Below, one piece after another: positions 47,094 through 58,447 of a stretch of 64,000 nt of DNA; position 1 is the first letter of the stretch, and every line of letters begins with the position of its first letter. Source of the DNA: Cephalotrichum gorgonifer (Eukaryota > Ascomycota > Sordariomycetes > Microascales > Microascaceae); contig ONZQ02000003.1 of assembly GCA_900312665.1 (NCBI GenBank), forward strand, positions 1,468,986 to 1,532,985, read 5' to 3'. Below the pieces are notes generated by a model. It saw nothing but the letters and a program-made list of their open reading frames with translations. It made no database searches and was not told the origin of the DNA. The translations under genes and the position numbers were made by a program.

Positions 47094-48341
47094 ATGTTGG
47101 TCCTCTACCACAGCTTCACCGTTCTGTGCCACGACTCTGTAGAGCTAGTCAACGGCAGGATCATACGCTCGCGGGACTGCCCTGGTCGTATCTGGGCCAT
47201 ACTCTGTGCCCTCTCCTACGATGGATTCCACCAGCTCCAGGAGCTCCCACCATTACCGGTACCGCCACTGCCAGATCCACCCCATCCTCAAGGTATGACG
47301 AACGGCGTGACAAACGGCGCGACGAACAGCACGACGAACGGCACAACAAATGGCATGACTAATGGTAGGACAAACGATTTCGGACCCCCTATTAGCAAGT
47401 TTATCACGGAAACGCACGACGCCTGGTACTTGAGGTACCTACAGGATATCCACGGCCAGTGGGTACAGCTTGGGATGATCGACCCGGCCGGGACCATCCT
47501 CCCCGACTGCTCCCGTCTCCCGTCGGCCGCCAGGGCTGGTGCCGCGCCGCGCGAACCCAAGCATCCCGCGGCGCGTCCGGGATACTACTCCTTCGATCTC
47601 AGCTCGGGGATAGCAATTGACTCGTGGTCAGCCATTGTGGTATCTGCCGAGCTCGCCGTCGAGGCGGTCTAGGAGCTCTTCGTCAGGCCCGGCACCGATT
47701 GGATCCTTGAGCCCATGGGGGAGGTCCTCGCCCTGTGCTAACCCCCGGGCCATCACGCCACCACGAACATGGCGGGCGGGCACTGCTACATCAACAACGC
47801 CGTCGTTGCCGTGCAGGCGATGCGCTAGTTCCACCGCAAATACAGCAATGAGGAGAAGCCCCCACAGATTGCCATTCTTGATATTGACTTCAACCACGGT
47901 AACGGCACCCAGGACTACTTCTTTACAGACCCTTCGGTGGTATACGTCAGCATTCACGGAGAAGACGAGTATCCCTATTACACCGGCCACGCGAGCGAGA
48001 GGGGTGCGGGCAACGCGCAGGATGCAAATTTGAACTTACCGCTGGCTACTGGGTCGTCTGCTGAGGAGTATATCAAGAAGCTCGACCAGGCGGTGGAGTT
48101 TCTGGAGGCGGCGGAGCCTGAATATCTGGTTGTTAGCCTCGGGTTCAACACCTATTATCGGGACCCACAGGGTTTCTTTGACATTCAAACGGAGGACTAC
48201 GTACGGATTGGGGCCAGGATACGTTGTCAATCCGGTTTGCAAGATATTCCTGCCGTCCTTCTACTTGAGGGAGGGTATGATACGGAGACCCTCGGGGCGA
48301 ATCTGCTTGCGTTTCTGGAAGGATGGGAGAATCGTTTCTAG
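47094..48341 (+). pseudogene. Decayed histone deacetylase/acetylpolyamine amidohydrolase-like gene
   Basis: One collinear frame of 416 codons with no frameshift but three internal stops: TAG at 47670, TAA at 47739 and TAG at 47826. The family is recognisable from PPGHHATTNMAGGHCYINNA, AILDIDFNHGNGTQDYFF, SIHGEDEYPYYTGHASERGAG, NLNLPLATG, SLGFNTYYRDPQGFFDIQTEDY and LLLEGGYDTETLGAN, all features of class II HDAC-type and bacterial-like acetylpolyamine amidohydrolases. Two zinc ligands are changed: the His of the DxHHG motif is Asn (47892) and the Asp of the GFD motif is Asn (48147). Two of the stops could arise from CAG by C-to-T change. A tandem repeat lies at 47296-47385. It is likely inactive, though a shortened N-terminal product of 192 aa could be made. 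Confidence 0.85.
47296..47385 (+). repeat. 12-base repeat coding (M/V/A/T)TNG units
   Basis: Seven adjoining units of 12 bases, each close to acgaacggcaca, read TNG or TNS with one varying residue between (for example GVTNGATNSTTNG). It lies in the linker of the HDAC-like pseudogene. Confidence 0.75.
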
Positions 48342-51300
48342 GTCGCGTGGAGGCAAGCTAGGGCGCGAGAGTCGTGGCACGGGAGACCCAGGCCTTCTTA
48401 ATGCGGGGCGTTTGAGGATCTAAAGTCCGCTGAAGGACGGTAACTGTTTTGGTCTTTGAGAACTCATAGCGGCATCCATCGGGGGGTCTTTTTTTTCACA
48501 GACTCCACGGCGTACTCAATCATAAGCGTAGTTGGATTTGTCGCTGATGCCAGGCCTCAATGCCCGAGTTTGCTCTTTGTTTGCGGCTATCCTATGCTAT
48601 ACCTCGTGGTACCGCGAAGCACTCAGTATTGCTGCCCCCCCTTTCCTGACGTGCTATTATTAAACCTGCCATCGAACCATCTCTTCCGGTTGGTTGTCTG
48701 AGACTGCGACGGGCGTCTGACGGCCGTATATGAAAGATGGGCCACTAGAAAAGGCGGGACCGGGGATGGTTCGCGGGTGAGGTGAGAAGGACGACACAGG
48801 GTTATGAGCGACACTGCGGCACCCAGGAGGGCGAAGCGGGGTGGCTGCTGTGGTGCCGATGCGAGTTGGAGGTAGGGCAGCCAGGCCTACGTAAGGCTCA
48901 CGCGGTACCATTCCTGGTGATGGGCGTTCCAATAGAATTGGAATCATTGGTCCTACAGCGCAGGGACGAGTCACAGAAGCGGTGGTGGCGGAAACCGTCC
49001 TTATAAAGGAAGCTTCGGGACGACTGCAACGGTAAAATCTTGCCCAAGGGCATAAAGATTGAAAGCAATACTATTGCAACGCTGGGAGCGGCTCTTGTTG
49101 ACGTGGTATTATTGCTATCTGCCCACGAGCCCATTCTTCAGCGAGAGTGGGCGGCGGTAATACGGAGTTGTCCGAGATATAAGCAACATAGCGGCGGATT
49201 TTTCCCCTTCAATCGGGCTTGGAGGGTACAGCCGGGCCGAGGAAACGGGTGTTTTGGGGCAGCGACTTGTCTTGCCAAACGTTTGTCTCGGGCCGTGTGC
49301 AAGTACTTTTCCCCTTACCCCCCATATTATGTGTCATCTGTGCGTGCAAGTATCCTGCATCCGTCACCAGTCACCCTCCCCCTCCTGGAGCCCAAGGGGT
49401 GGTAGTACCCGATATACCTGCGGCCACTTATTCATGAGAACTGTTCGACTCTCCTCTCACCCTCACCCGCACCCGCACCCATAAGCGACGCTTAATGTCT
49501 TCATATCGCTTGTATAAATCTAAACATTCTCTACAGCCTTTGACTCGGATGTACCTGTATTATTCGTATGTACTTGCTCACAGGGCCCCGGGGTTGGGGG
49601 GGGAGGGAGTGACTGGCCGAGCAGGGGAAGTTTCGGGCCAAGGCCCTAGCTAATAATCCGACAGCCGGGGAACGAACAGGGTCCTTCCGCTCCTCCACTT
49701 GTCTCTGAAGCTCCGTACCTTAATGATCCAGAGCTAGCTATTAGTGGGGCTTTAGCGTCGATCGGGAGCAAGCGCGCTCGCGACCATCAACTCTCGGAGA
49801 TGTCGGTTATCCGGAGTATGGTATTATTCCGGCTTGTAGTCTAAGACTAAAGTACTCAGTAGCCACAGTCGACGACGACTAACCCGCCTCGCCTGACCAA
49901 CCGTGGAATCTTTTAACGGGCCGTGTGATTGCTCTGACGGAGTTGGGCGGGGGGTAGAGCAGAGGAAGGAGGGGATCCAGAATTCGGCCCCCCCTTCCCG
50001 TCTTAAGCGCCCGCTGGTCTTGGCACGCAAGGATGGGCAATGTTTGTGGATACGGGGCTCACAACTTCAATCCCTTCCCTTGGGGGGGAGACCAACGCAC
50101 AAACCGAGGATCCGAAATCGTCCTTCCCCAGTATTATTTGTACAAGTATGTGTGACAAAATTTGGAGATCCTATCCCCATTTTCGCCTCATATTGCTTCA
50201 TACAGGTATCTTCTGTTTGTTGGGTGGGGAGCGGCCGGGGAGAAACAATTGAGCAAATCGAATGAGAGGAGAGTACGAGGACGAGTTGGCCATCAGAGCG
50301 CTAGAAGTTTTCTATTGGTTGAATGGATGATGGTATTGCTCCATACGCGTTATTAGGGTACCGAACTGTCGGGTCTCACGGGCTGATTTTGTACAGGCTT
50401 GTACCAGTAGGCTTGTAGGCCGCTGCCCAGAGACCGATGCACGTCATGACCGCCATCTGAAGGCTTTCCCGTGAGAGGCTGTTTCCTGCCGAATTCCCTT
50501 GAAACTCTGACATGTTAGGAGGCAAAAGTAATTATCAGTATTCTTTCCCGAACTTCTGTCCTCGCTCATATAAGTTGCTTGCGAAGAAGTGCACTCATCC
50601 CACCTCGAGGAAGCAAGGGGTAACTCGACAGGACCCTTGGTGTGTACAAACGAGTACTTGAACCCGAAATGTGGCCCCCATCACAATGCGCCCGGCTGCC
50701 CAATCACTTCAATCTGTTGGCTGTGTTCACTTGGCGGCTGCACTGATCACCCCAAACTTGATCTTGCCAAGATTAGCGGTCAATGTGGCCGAAAGGGAGG
50801 GACAGTCAGTGCGCGCACACTTTCTCCCCGGCTCCTTCCCCGATCCCTTGTTCTCCCTGCTGCCCCACTCGAGTACAGTCCCCCCCGCATCGAAGTTGGG
50901 CGCTTGCTTGCCAACACGACTGTTTTCCCACTGCCACTGCCACGCCGAAGGAAGGTTGGATCGGCTTTCCTTGTCGCGCGCACCGTCCCATATTCTCTCC
51001 GGCTTGCCGACTTGCCACTCTTGCTTGTAGCCCGAAAAGATATCGGCTCGTGCTTTGGCTTGTTTTCGTGGGGCGCGAGCGCTAATATCGCTGCCCCCCC
51101 CCGGGCCCTATCTCAACTTCCCGTGACCTGTAGTAATACTTGAACTTTGGCCTTATTCTCTCGGTGACCTGGCATCGCATCATTGTCGCACGACCCCCCT
51201 TTCCGCCCCCTTGTTTCTTCTTCTCCCCCACTATTATTCCTCTAATAACATCCCCTTCTCCTTCTCAAGTCGCCGTTCGACATTTGGGAGACGGGACTGT

Positions 51301-51549
51301 TGACGGTGCGAGTCTCACCACCAGCGATAACGAGGCAGGGCTGTTGCTGCACGGGGCGGATTGGACTCTCTTTCTTCCCCGCTTCCCATCTGGCTCCCCT
51401 GAATCCGTTTTCCCACCAGCCAGAATAGCAACGTCCGCCGCCCCGTCTCTCGCGCCGTCGATTGTGGTCGCTCTTCGCGCTGTTCTTTGCGCCATCGACC
51501 GCGCCTTCTATCACACTGCCCCCTACTTCCCATCGCTGTCGCCGTCGCG
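48342..51549. other. Intergenic, 3.2 kb, no gene recognised
   Basis: The largest gap in the window. Frames of 60-180 codons on both strands have no family features and overlap one another. Short C-rich and CT-rich stretches near 51175-51260 and 51386-51549 are probably the leader of the NTA1-like gene. No RNA gene or transposon end was seen. Confidence 0.55.
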
Positions 51550-54500
51550 ATGAAGATTGGCTGCCTTCAATTTTCCCCTGTAAAGGGCGACGTCAACAAT
51601 AACCTCTCGAGGGCCGACGCTGTACTACTCCGAGAGAACCCCGACTATTTGGATCTGCTTGTGCTCCCTGAGCTGGCGTTCTCGGGTATGTATCCGCTCT
51701 GTTACAGCGCACCTTGCCCCTTCGCCCATATCTCCCGCTCCGTCTTCGTGGGGTAGGAGATATTATCGCGGCCCCGTGCACGGCAGATGGGGCTTCTGCT
51801 ACGAATGTCAACGATGTCGACAAATGAAATGCCCCTTCCTTTCCTTCTGCCGTTGCACTTTGTCCCTGGGCTGACCCGTCGTGAACAACAGGAAGCAACT
51901 TCAAGTCTCTCCAAGACATCTACCCCCACCTTGAGCCAACCGGTTCGGGTATCAGCAGTCTTTGGGCACGCACGGTCGCCTTGAAGTACGGATGTACCGT
52001 CATTGCAGGGTATCCGGAGAAGGTAGACGTATCACTCAAGTGGCCTGCCTCTCCAGAGTATTACAATTCCGCCATTATTATCAACGATGAGGGCGAGACC
52101 GCTGGAGGTTACCGCAAGAGCCATCTTTACGGTGCCGACGAGGCCTGGGCACTCGAGGGACAGGATGGCTTCTTCTGCGGCGAAGTCGCAGGTTATAAAG
52201 AAACGACCTTGGGTATTTCCATGGACATTACGTATGATTCACCATCATCTTCCCTCCCCTCAATCATCTCGCCAGGGTGTTCCAAGGAAGCTTTGAGTGG
52301 CCAACCTAACAAACCCTTCTTGCGTAGCCCATATCGCTTCCAGGCACCCTGGATATCATTCGAATTCGCATTCCACATCTTGAATGTGCGTTCCAACCTG
52401 GTCATCGTTTCCATGGCATGGCCGACGAATCACGAGGCATCGCTCTTCAATTGCGAGCCGCAGGAACCCGACATGGAGAGCCTGATGTACTGGCTGTCGC
52501 GGCTAGAGCCCCTGATTCACAACGAAAACGGCGAGGAAACCATCGTTGTTTTCGCCAACCGTGCTGGGTCCGACGAGGAAGTGGTGTACGCAGGCACCAG
52601 CGCCGTTGTGGGCATTCGAGATGGCGAAGTGAGTGTGTATGGTATCTTAGGACGCTGTGACCAGGGCCTCCTCGTGGTGGACACGGACGAGGAGCCTTAC
52701 GGAAAGCTGGTCTACCGCCCCGAAGGCTCTGTCCTGGTCGACAATATGCAACAGACATTCTACAACATGGAAGGAGTAGAGGAGCCCAGCACACAGGCCG
52801 CCCCCTCGAGATCACAGCATCAGTCCCCTCCCTCGCGACCAAAGCCTCAGTCCCCTCCCTCGCGGTCACAACCTCCGCCCCCTCCACCCCCACCCCCGCC
52901 TCCACACCCAGCTTCGCCCCCAGCGATGGCGAAAAAGGCGTCGCGACCCGCAACTACAGCAGCACCGACGCCCTCAGAGCCCTCGACCCGACCCGTTGTA
53001 TCCGGCGTTGGCTCCTCGAAACGCAGAGACACACCCAAGTTGTCTCTCCAGACTGGCCCGGAGATCCATGACGTGACGTATCCAAACATCCCGACTCCGA
53101 CAGGCCCAAGCCCCACGCCCATATCACGGCGACCGCGCTTCTCGATCCAGCCGGCAGAATCCTTGACCCAGCGATACATCGACTCGAGCGAATACACCCA
53201 CACCCCGCACCCCATGCACTACACGCCGGTTGCTAGCCGTCGAATCCTGGGAGGCGAGGTGCTGATAGCCCAGTCGGCGTCGAGCGGTGTGGACAACGGT
53301 CCGATTAAGCCTTGGGATAGGTCCGCCCCTGGTCGAGGAGACACCTCCCCTACCAACACCGATTCGACAGACTTTACGGGGATCAGCTCAACTCTTACGG
53401 GTAGTGTAACGGGCGCATATCGAAAGATGGACACACACCGAGGCTCCAACATTAATACCCGATTACCCACCTTCCCGGAAGATGAGGAACCCCAAGAGGT
53501 GATGCTCAAGGCGACTAGCCTAGACCAACTGGCAGCCAACTACGCGAAGCTCAAGGAGGAAGGGCTTAGGAAGAAGCGGGGTCAAATCCCGCGTGGTGAG
53601 GGTCAACGCCAAGAGTCTGAACCAGATGGGCGGCAAGACATGGCGGGAATAATCAGCAGGCTGGGGAAGGTTGCCCTGGACCAGCAGCAGCGGAGGAAGG
53701 ATTCCATTCCCGGCCCTTCGAGCGATACACGCGCGTCTCCTCCAAGAGACCAGAGAGTGGCAGTCTTATCCAAATCAACCCAACCAAAGAGCTCCGCCCT
53801 CGAAGACCTTCGGAAGGGAGAAGCATCCGGAAGCAGCCATCGAGGCGTCCGAAGTGATTCCCGGGGTCGGGGTGGGTCTGTCCCCGGAAGGACCTCTCCT
53901 ACCTCCGGCCGCACACCTCCGAGGAGTAAGGGTCGTGCTTCGGCTCCCATAGATCCTGACCGAGAACAAAGCCGTGGGCGACCTAGGCAGACCAAGGAAG
54001 ATGTGGCGGCCGCAGCCAGGGCAGCCCAACCAAAACCATCAAGCAGGTCTGAGAAGCGGTCGAGGTCAGCACAGTCTGGCCAGCCAATCGACTTGTCGCA
54101 ATTCCAAGTCATCGAAGAGCGCCCGCATCAGGAATGCCCCGTGCACGGGTCTAGGTCGAACTCGAGGTCGCAGGACCAGCCAATGATGCGACCCTCCGCT
54201 CCATCCCAACAAGGATTCCGACCGGGCTCTGCAAGGGGCCAGCGGAGCAACAGGTCTAACTCCAACGCTGCGCCTCAGAGGAGTAACAGGACCAACCCAA
54301 ACGCCACCACTCAGAGGAGCAACACGCCAAACCCCGGCGCCACCTCCCCTCAGCAGACACAATCAGAAGTACGAAACACCAACCTTGTGGACGCTGGTAT
54401 CAATTCTGACATGTCTCGACCAGGTGCCCTGATGCCGCGACCCACGGCGGACGTCCAAGGGCGTAGTGCCGGCACCAGGACGGCCCCGCGAGAGCTTGCC

Positions 54501-54701
54501 CAGTATGGCCTGCGCGGGGAACGAAGTAGGACGGCCGAGCCGGCACCAACCCTTCCATGTCACCTGCTCCCCCGCCGATACACCCCGGGAATAGAGCCAT
54601 CGACACCAGCCGCGATGTTCGTTGTCTTCGACTCGGACAGGAGTGCGCAGATCGCCTTCTCCACTAGACAGGAAGGTCGGCCGCGCGCTGAGGACCATTG
54701 A
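51550..54701 (+). CDS. NTA1: NTA1-like protein N-terminal amidase with a very long tail
   Basis: Three exons (51550-51685, 51892-52231, 52328-54701) encode 949 aa. Residues about 1-270 resemble Nta1, a nitrilase-fold enzyme that deamidates N-terminal Asn and Gln in the Arg/N-degron pathway. Visible motifs: MKIGCLQFSPVKGDV, LVLPELAFSG (catalytic Glu), GGYRKSHLYGADEAWALEG (catalytic Lys), FEFAFHILNVRSNLVIVSMAW and VVFANRAGSDEEVVYAGTSAV. The expected nucleophile in GICMDI is Ser here (GISMDI, codon at 52218). The rest, about 650 residues, is Pro-, Ser- and Arg-rich, with a Pro run near 52870 and a short repeat of QRSNxxNPxAT type near 54270-54345. Yeast Nta1 is about half this length. Intron 2 (52232-52327) is a multiple of three and has no stop. 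Confidence 0.85.
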
Positions 54702-56631
54702 TTCAGTACGGTCTCGGTGAGTGCTCAAGCCAGCCTTAGGTGGCTCTTTGGTGCTAGCGAGTCCAGGCTGCCTTCTTGTTGCGTCGATGTTGCTTGCTAA
54801 GTTCGGATACCCCATTTTTGCTCGTCTTCCCCCACAGTTCAGTTTAGCGTCAAGATATCATTGAACTTTGGATGTGACTTTGGTCCCTTCGCTCGGCGGT
54901 CGTGTTTAGCACATTAGGGTCCTGAGGGTGAAAGTCCAGCCTAGACATCTACAGAAAAGCTTGTACCAGTCGTGAAGATACAAGAGGTGCCCACGACCTT
55001 CGTCTCGCTGTGTTGTCGTCGCATACATGTAAACCTTAGTACCCGAAACGAGTGTTATGCCTTGCCAGCACTAAATAATGGTACGAACCAGTCTGCTCCA
55101 GCACAACCCTCCTCCCTCTCCCTGCCCCCTCCCGGGCTTAGAACTTAGATACCCAGATGAGAAAAGAAGGGTATCTCCATATGATCAAGGCGGGATTTGT
55201 TGGTCCTTACTCGGAGGTCCCCCCGGTACCTCTACTTAACATTAAGCAGCCACCGATGCACATATCACTGTTGTGTTATCGTAGACATCCCTACCAATCC
55301 GGTTTATTGCGTGCCTCTCCTCGACGACGCCAGTAAGCTCGTCCACCGTCTTAGTACGCGTGACGGCGTCACTACAGACGATCCCGTAGCGGGACAGGGA
55401 GAGTTAACTTCGTCCGGGCCTTGGGTAGAGCAGGCCTAGGTCTCAGGAGAGGGAGGTTGAAGTTTCTAGTCTTGAAATCGTTCTAACTGGGCGGTTAGGA
55501 AGGGGATACACCAGAGGGGTGATAGAGCGGACGTTAGACGGGGCTTTTGGCAACAGTTGTAATCCATGATTGGGGGGACCAGACGGGGAGGTCAAGAAAG
55601 ATCGGGTTCTGCTTAGCTCGAAGCGGAGGAATTGTCTCTCATGGAGGCGAGGCCGTCTATCCCGTTGCTTCCTGGTTCACCAAACTTGAAGACAATAGTG
55701 CCCGAGGGAGGGCGTTCTGTCATAGAAGGTTCTGATCCGCGCTTATTGGTACGAGCTGGAGAAGCATGGTGGAGTGATAGGTTTCGGGAGAGGCCTAGTC
55801 AGCCCTGGAGACCGCAACACCAACTCTGCTTAGCATCTGAGCGCCATCCACCCTAGATTCTGTTTCTCTGGAAAAAAGGGGAGTGGGAATAGCGAGTCCT
55901 GTCTGCTGGTACGTACGTGAGCTGCCTCGGTTTACTTCCACGTCCAGAGGGGTCGTACTGGATGTTGCCGACTCTGTGCTAATAGTATATAATTTTCTAC
56001 AAGGTGGGGTTTCTATTTGCTATGCAGGCAAACCCGGTTTCCTTGCCATATACTATTCGTCTACTGGGTAGGTGAAGAGACTAGATAGGTAGGTCGGATG
56101 GCCGAGAGAGGCAAGGAACATGTTCGTCAATGACACTATATAGTACGATAGGGCGTGTCAGAGAGGGCGTTGTTAGCTCGCCAAGCGAAGTGGAGGCGGT
56201 TCCTTCGTTCGGCCTGGCTCCTCCAAGGACTCTGGAGTAGACACACGACAGTGGCCTCTGCTTATTGGCTCGCTCTAGGCGGACAAGGATGGCTCTGCCA
56301 AGTTCTTTACCCACTTCTTAACCCAAGTACTCGGAGTTGAAATAATAATACGGACACATGTCAGCCCTTAAAAGCGGGGTATCGAAGTATTGTACCACCA
56401 TAACTACATGTAATGGCCAACACGGCACGACGCCATAACAGGGCCATCGATATCCTGTTCCCGTTCCCACATGTGTTCTAGGCAGACATACATGTATGTA
56501 TGTAGGTTTTTATATCAAGTCCACGTGCTCCCACATTCATCCACCTCAGTATCTCCCCGTTACTCACCACCGATCAATCGTATCGCAAGACTCACCTATT
56601 CCCCCATAAAAACAAACGACCCGAAGCACAC
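54702..56631. other. Intergenic, 1.9 kb, no gene recognised
   Basis: No reading frame with family similarity between the NTA1-like gene and the next gene. Frames of 60-150 codons look random. Confidence 0.55.
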
Positions 56632-57135
56632 ATGTCGTCCCCGCCCTCCTTCGAAGCCATCCGGCACTGGTCAACATTCGGCCAGAGAGGCGAGCCGCCG
56701 AAAAGCCGCGTCACACCCCCGGAGGGGAGGGAGCTAAAGCCCTTCTCTAAGCCTCTAACGGTACCCTGGGAAGGTCACATACCCGCAGCCGACCTACCCC
56801 TGGTCCTCAATGGCTTTGCTGCGCGCGAGATGGAAGACAAGTGGAACGTGTACACTGACGGACCCGACGCCCAGGGGAATATCGTCGTGGGCATGTATCG
56901 CAGCTGGACGGGGCATAAGAATGTAGAGGTCAAGATCGCCGTGGCTCTGACTGACGACGGGGAGCTCGCGGGCGAGGATGCGCGGGTCACGGATATCACA
57001 TGGGAGGGTGATACGGCTATCCTTGGTGTTCCGACCGAGGAATTTGCGAAGGAGATGGCGGAGGGGGTTTTCTCGTGGGTACTGAATGTTAATCTCAAAG
57101 TCTCTTCTCAAGAAGAGGGAGTTAACGGAGATTAA
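56632..57135 (+). CDS. Conserved hypothetical protein
   Basis: A single frame of 167 aa starting at 56632. The first 40 residues are Pro/Ser/Arg-rich. The rest looks like a compact alpha-beta domain, with EMEDKWNVYTDGPDAQGN and VGMYRSWTGHKNVEVKIAVALTDDGEL as the most structured parts, and it reaches EGVFSWVLNVNLKVS near the end. Fungal proteins with a W-x-VY-x-DGPD-x-x-G and RSWTG pattern exist, without a known role that I can name. No signal peptide, membrane segment or catalytic motif is visible. The ATG at 56632 directly follows an A/C-rich leader, a usual context for a start in these fungi. Confidence 0.65.
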   Translation: MSSPPSFEAIRHWSTFGQRGEPPKSRVTPPEGRELKPFSKPLTVPWEGHIPAADLPLVLNGFAAREMEDKWNVYTDGPDAQGNIVVGMYRSWTGHKNVEVKIAVALTDDGELAGEDARVTDITWEGDTAILGVPTEEFAKEMAEGVFSWVLNVNLKVSSQEEGVNGD

Positions 57136-57780
57136 CTATGGACATTCCCTTTTGCGTCGAAGTTGAGACAAAGTCGTTCTCTGTTTCGGAAATATAGGAT
57201 GATGATTTATGGCACCGGGCTGTCTTGACACGAACCGGGTACACTTGGCTTGTTAATTCCTCGACAAGGATGAGATGCATCCGAGGATAAGTGACACGAC
57301 GAAACATATACGCAACGTTCTCATCGAGTCCATCGTCTGGCTTACCCAGTAGCGGCGGACTTGTAGAGGAAGCTTGTACGAGAGCGAACTAGGAACATAA
57401 CCAGCAAGTTCCGATCCATAGTTCAAAATACAGTATCCCTCATCGGACGCAATATCCGACCAGTCACTCAGGTGTGATTCTCGCATTAGTACATTCAGTC
57501 GACCAAATCGAAGACTCGTGGGTAGAGGACTCCGGTATAACGATCTTAGAGACTATGTTAACCTTGTGATACTTCTTAGCATAATCATAAAACCCGTGAT
57601 CGAAGCTCAGGAAGAGAATATTAGCTTGTGGATTGAACTATATCGGCAGAAAAGATTCCACTTGGTCGTTTCTGGCGGAAAATATAAACCTGATTAACCA
57701 AAGCTTGAGAGTTCCGGATCGCCTTCTGCTAGATTTCGAAGGAAAGAGCGCGCATTGAAGTTCCTTGATGACTCGAAGGA
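57136..57780. other. Intergenic between convergent genes
   Basis: About 640 bases between the stop of the hypothetical gene and the stop of the RidA-family gene. No gene recognised. Confidence 0.6.
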
Positions 57781-58447
57781 CTACAGTAGCGGGCGTGGAC
57801 GCCAAGACGGTAGGGCAACGACCTCGATCTCGACATCGGCGTTCCTGGGTAGTCCCTTGATGGCAATGCAGGTCCTCGCAGGCTTGTGCGTGAAATGCTT
57901 CCCATACTCACGATTCAGCTCCTGAGAAAAACCAACCCCCCTGTTAGCTTCTGTAATCTGGGTCGCCACCCTCATCCAGATAATACCCAAAAGAACAGCT
58001 ATGTGGGGTAGATATTGGCTTGCTGATGCCGGTACATGCCTCAAAGTGGGCCATATCGGACAGGAAGATGGTCGTCTTGACGACCTTGTCCAGGGAGGAG
58101 TCGGCCGCTTCCAGGACGGCCTTGAGGTTGCGGATGCATTGAGCAGTCTTCTCGGCGATGGAGCCGTCGATGAGTTTTCCCTCGACGTTCATGTGTATCT
58201 GACCGGAGCAGTAGATTCCGTGGGCGGTCTTGATGGCGTGTGACTAAGGAAAGAGGGTCTTAGACGGTTGGGGTTCGATGGGAGCCTCTTCAGAGGGGTG
58301 TCTCTAGGTACTAAACAGTGTACTACTTACATAGGGGCCAACCGCTACGAAGAGGAGATGATGTTAACAGGAGGGTTCCCAGGCAATATGGAGCAGGGGA
58401 GATGACATACGGGGAGGGGCATCGTGGGAGTTGATGGGAGTGGCCAT
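57781..58447 (-). CDS. MMF1: RidA/YjgF-family imine deaminase
   Basis: Four exons (58411-58447, 58331-58344, 58040-58243, 57781-57921) encode 131 aa. RidA proteins hydrolyse reactive enamine/imine intermediates made by PLP enzymes and protect branched-chain amino acid pathways. The spliced product has PVGPYSHAIKTAHGIYCSGQIH, then GSIAEKTAQCIRNLKAVLEAADSSLDKVVKTTIFLSDMAHFEELNREYGKHF, then the signature HKPARTCIAIKGLPRNADVEIEVVAL with the Arg that binds the substrate. Exon 2 is only 14 bases. The last intron begins with GC (gcatgt) and ends cag; this is the only choice that aligns with the family without a gap. The tail PSWRPRPLL extends past the usual end. No strong mitochondrial leader is seen, so the location is unclear. 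Confidence 0.88.

Noticed and set aside
49040..49405. Frame of 121 codons in the largest gap
   Set aside because: Two other frames on the same strand overlap it with equal length, and no family feature is present.
57922..58039. A GT donor at 58035 for the last RidA intron
   Set aside because: Its phase gives a stop after the junction; the GC donor restores the family alignment.
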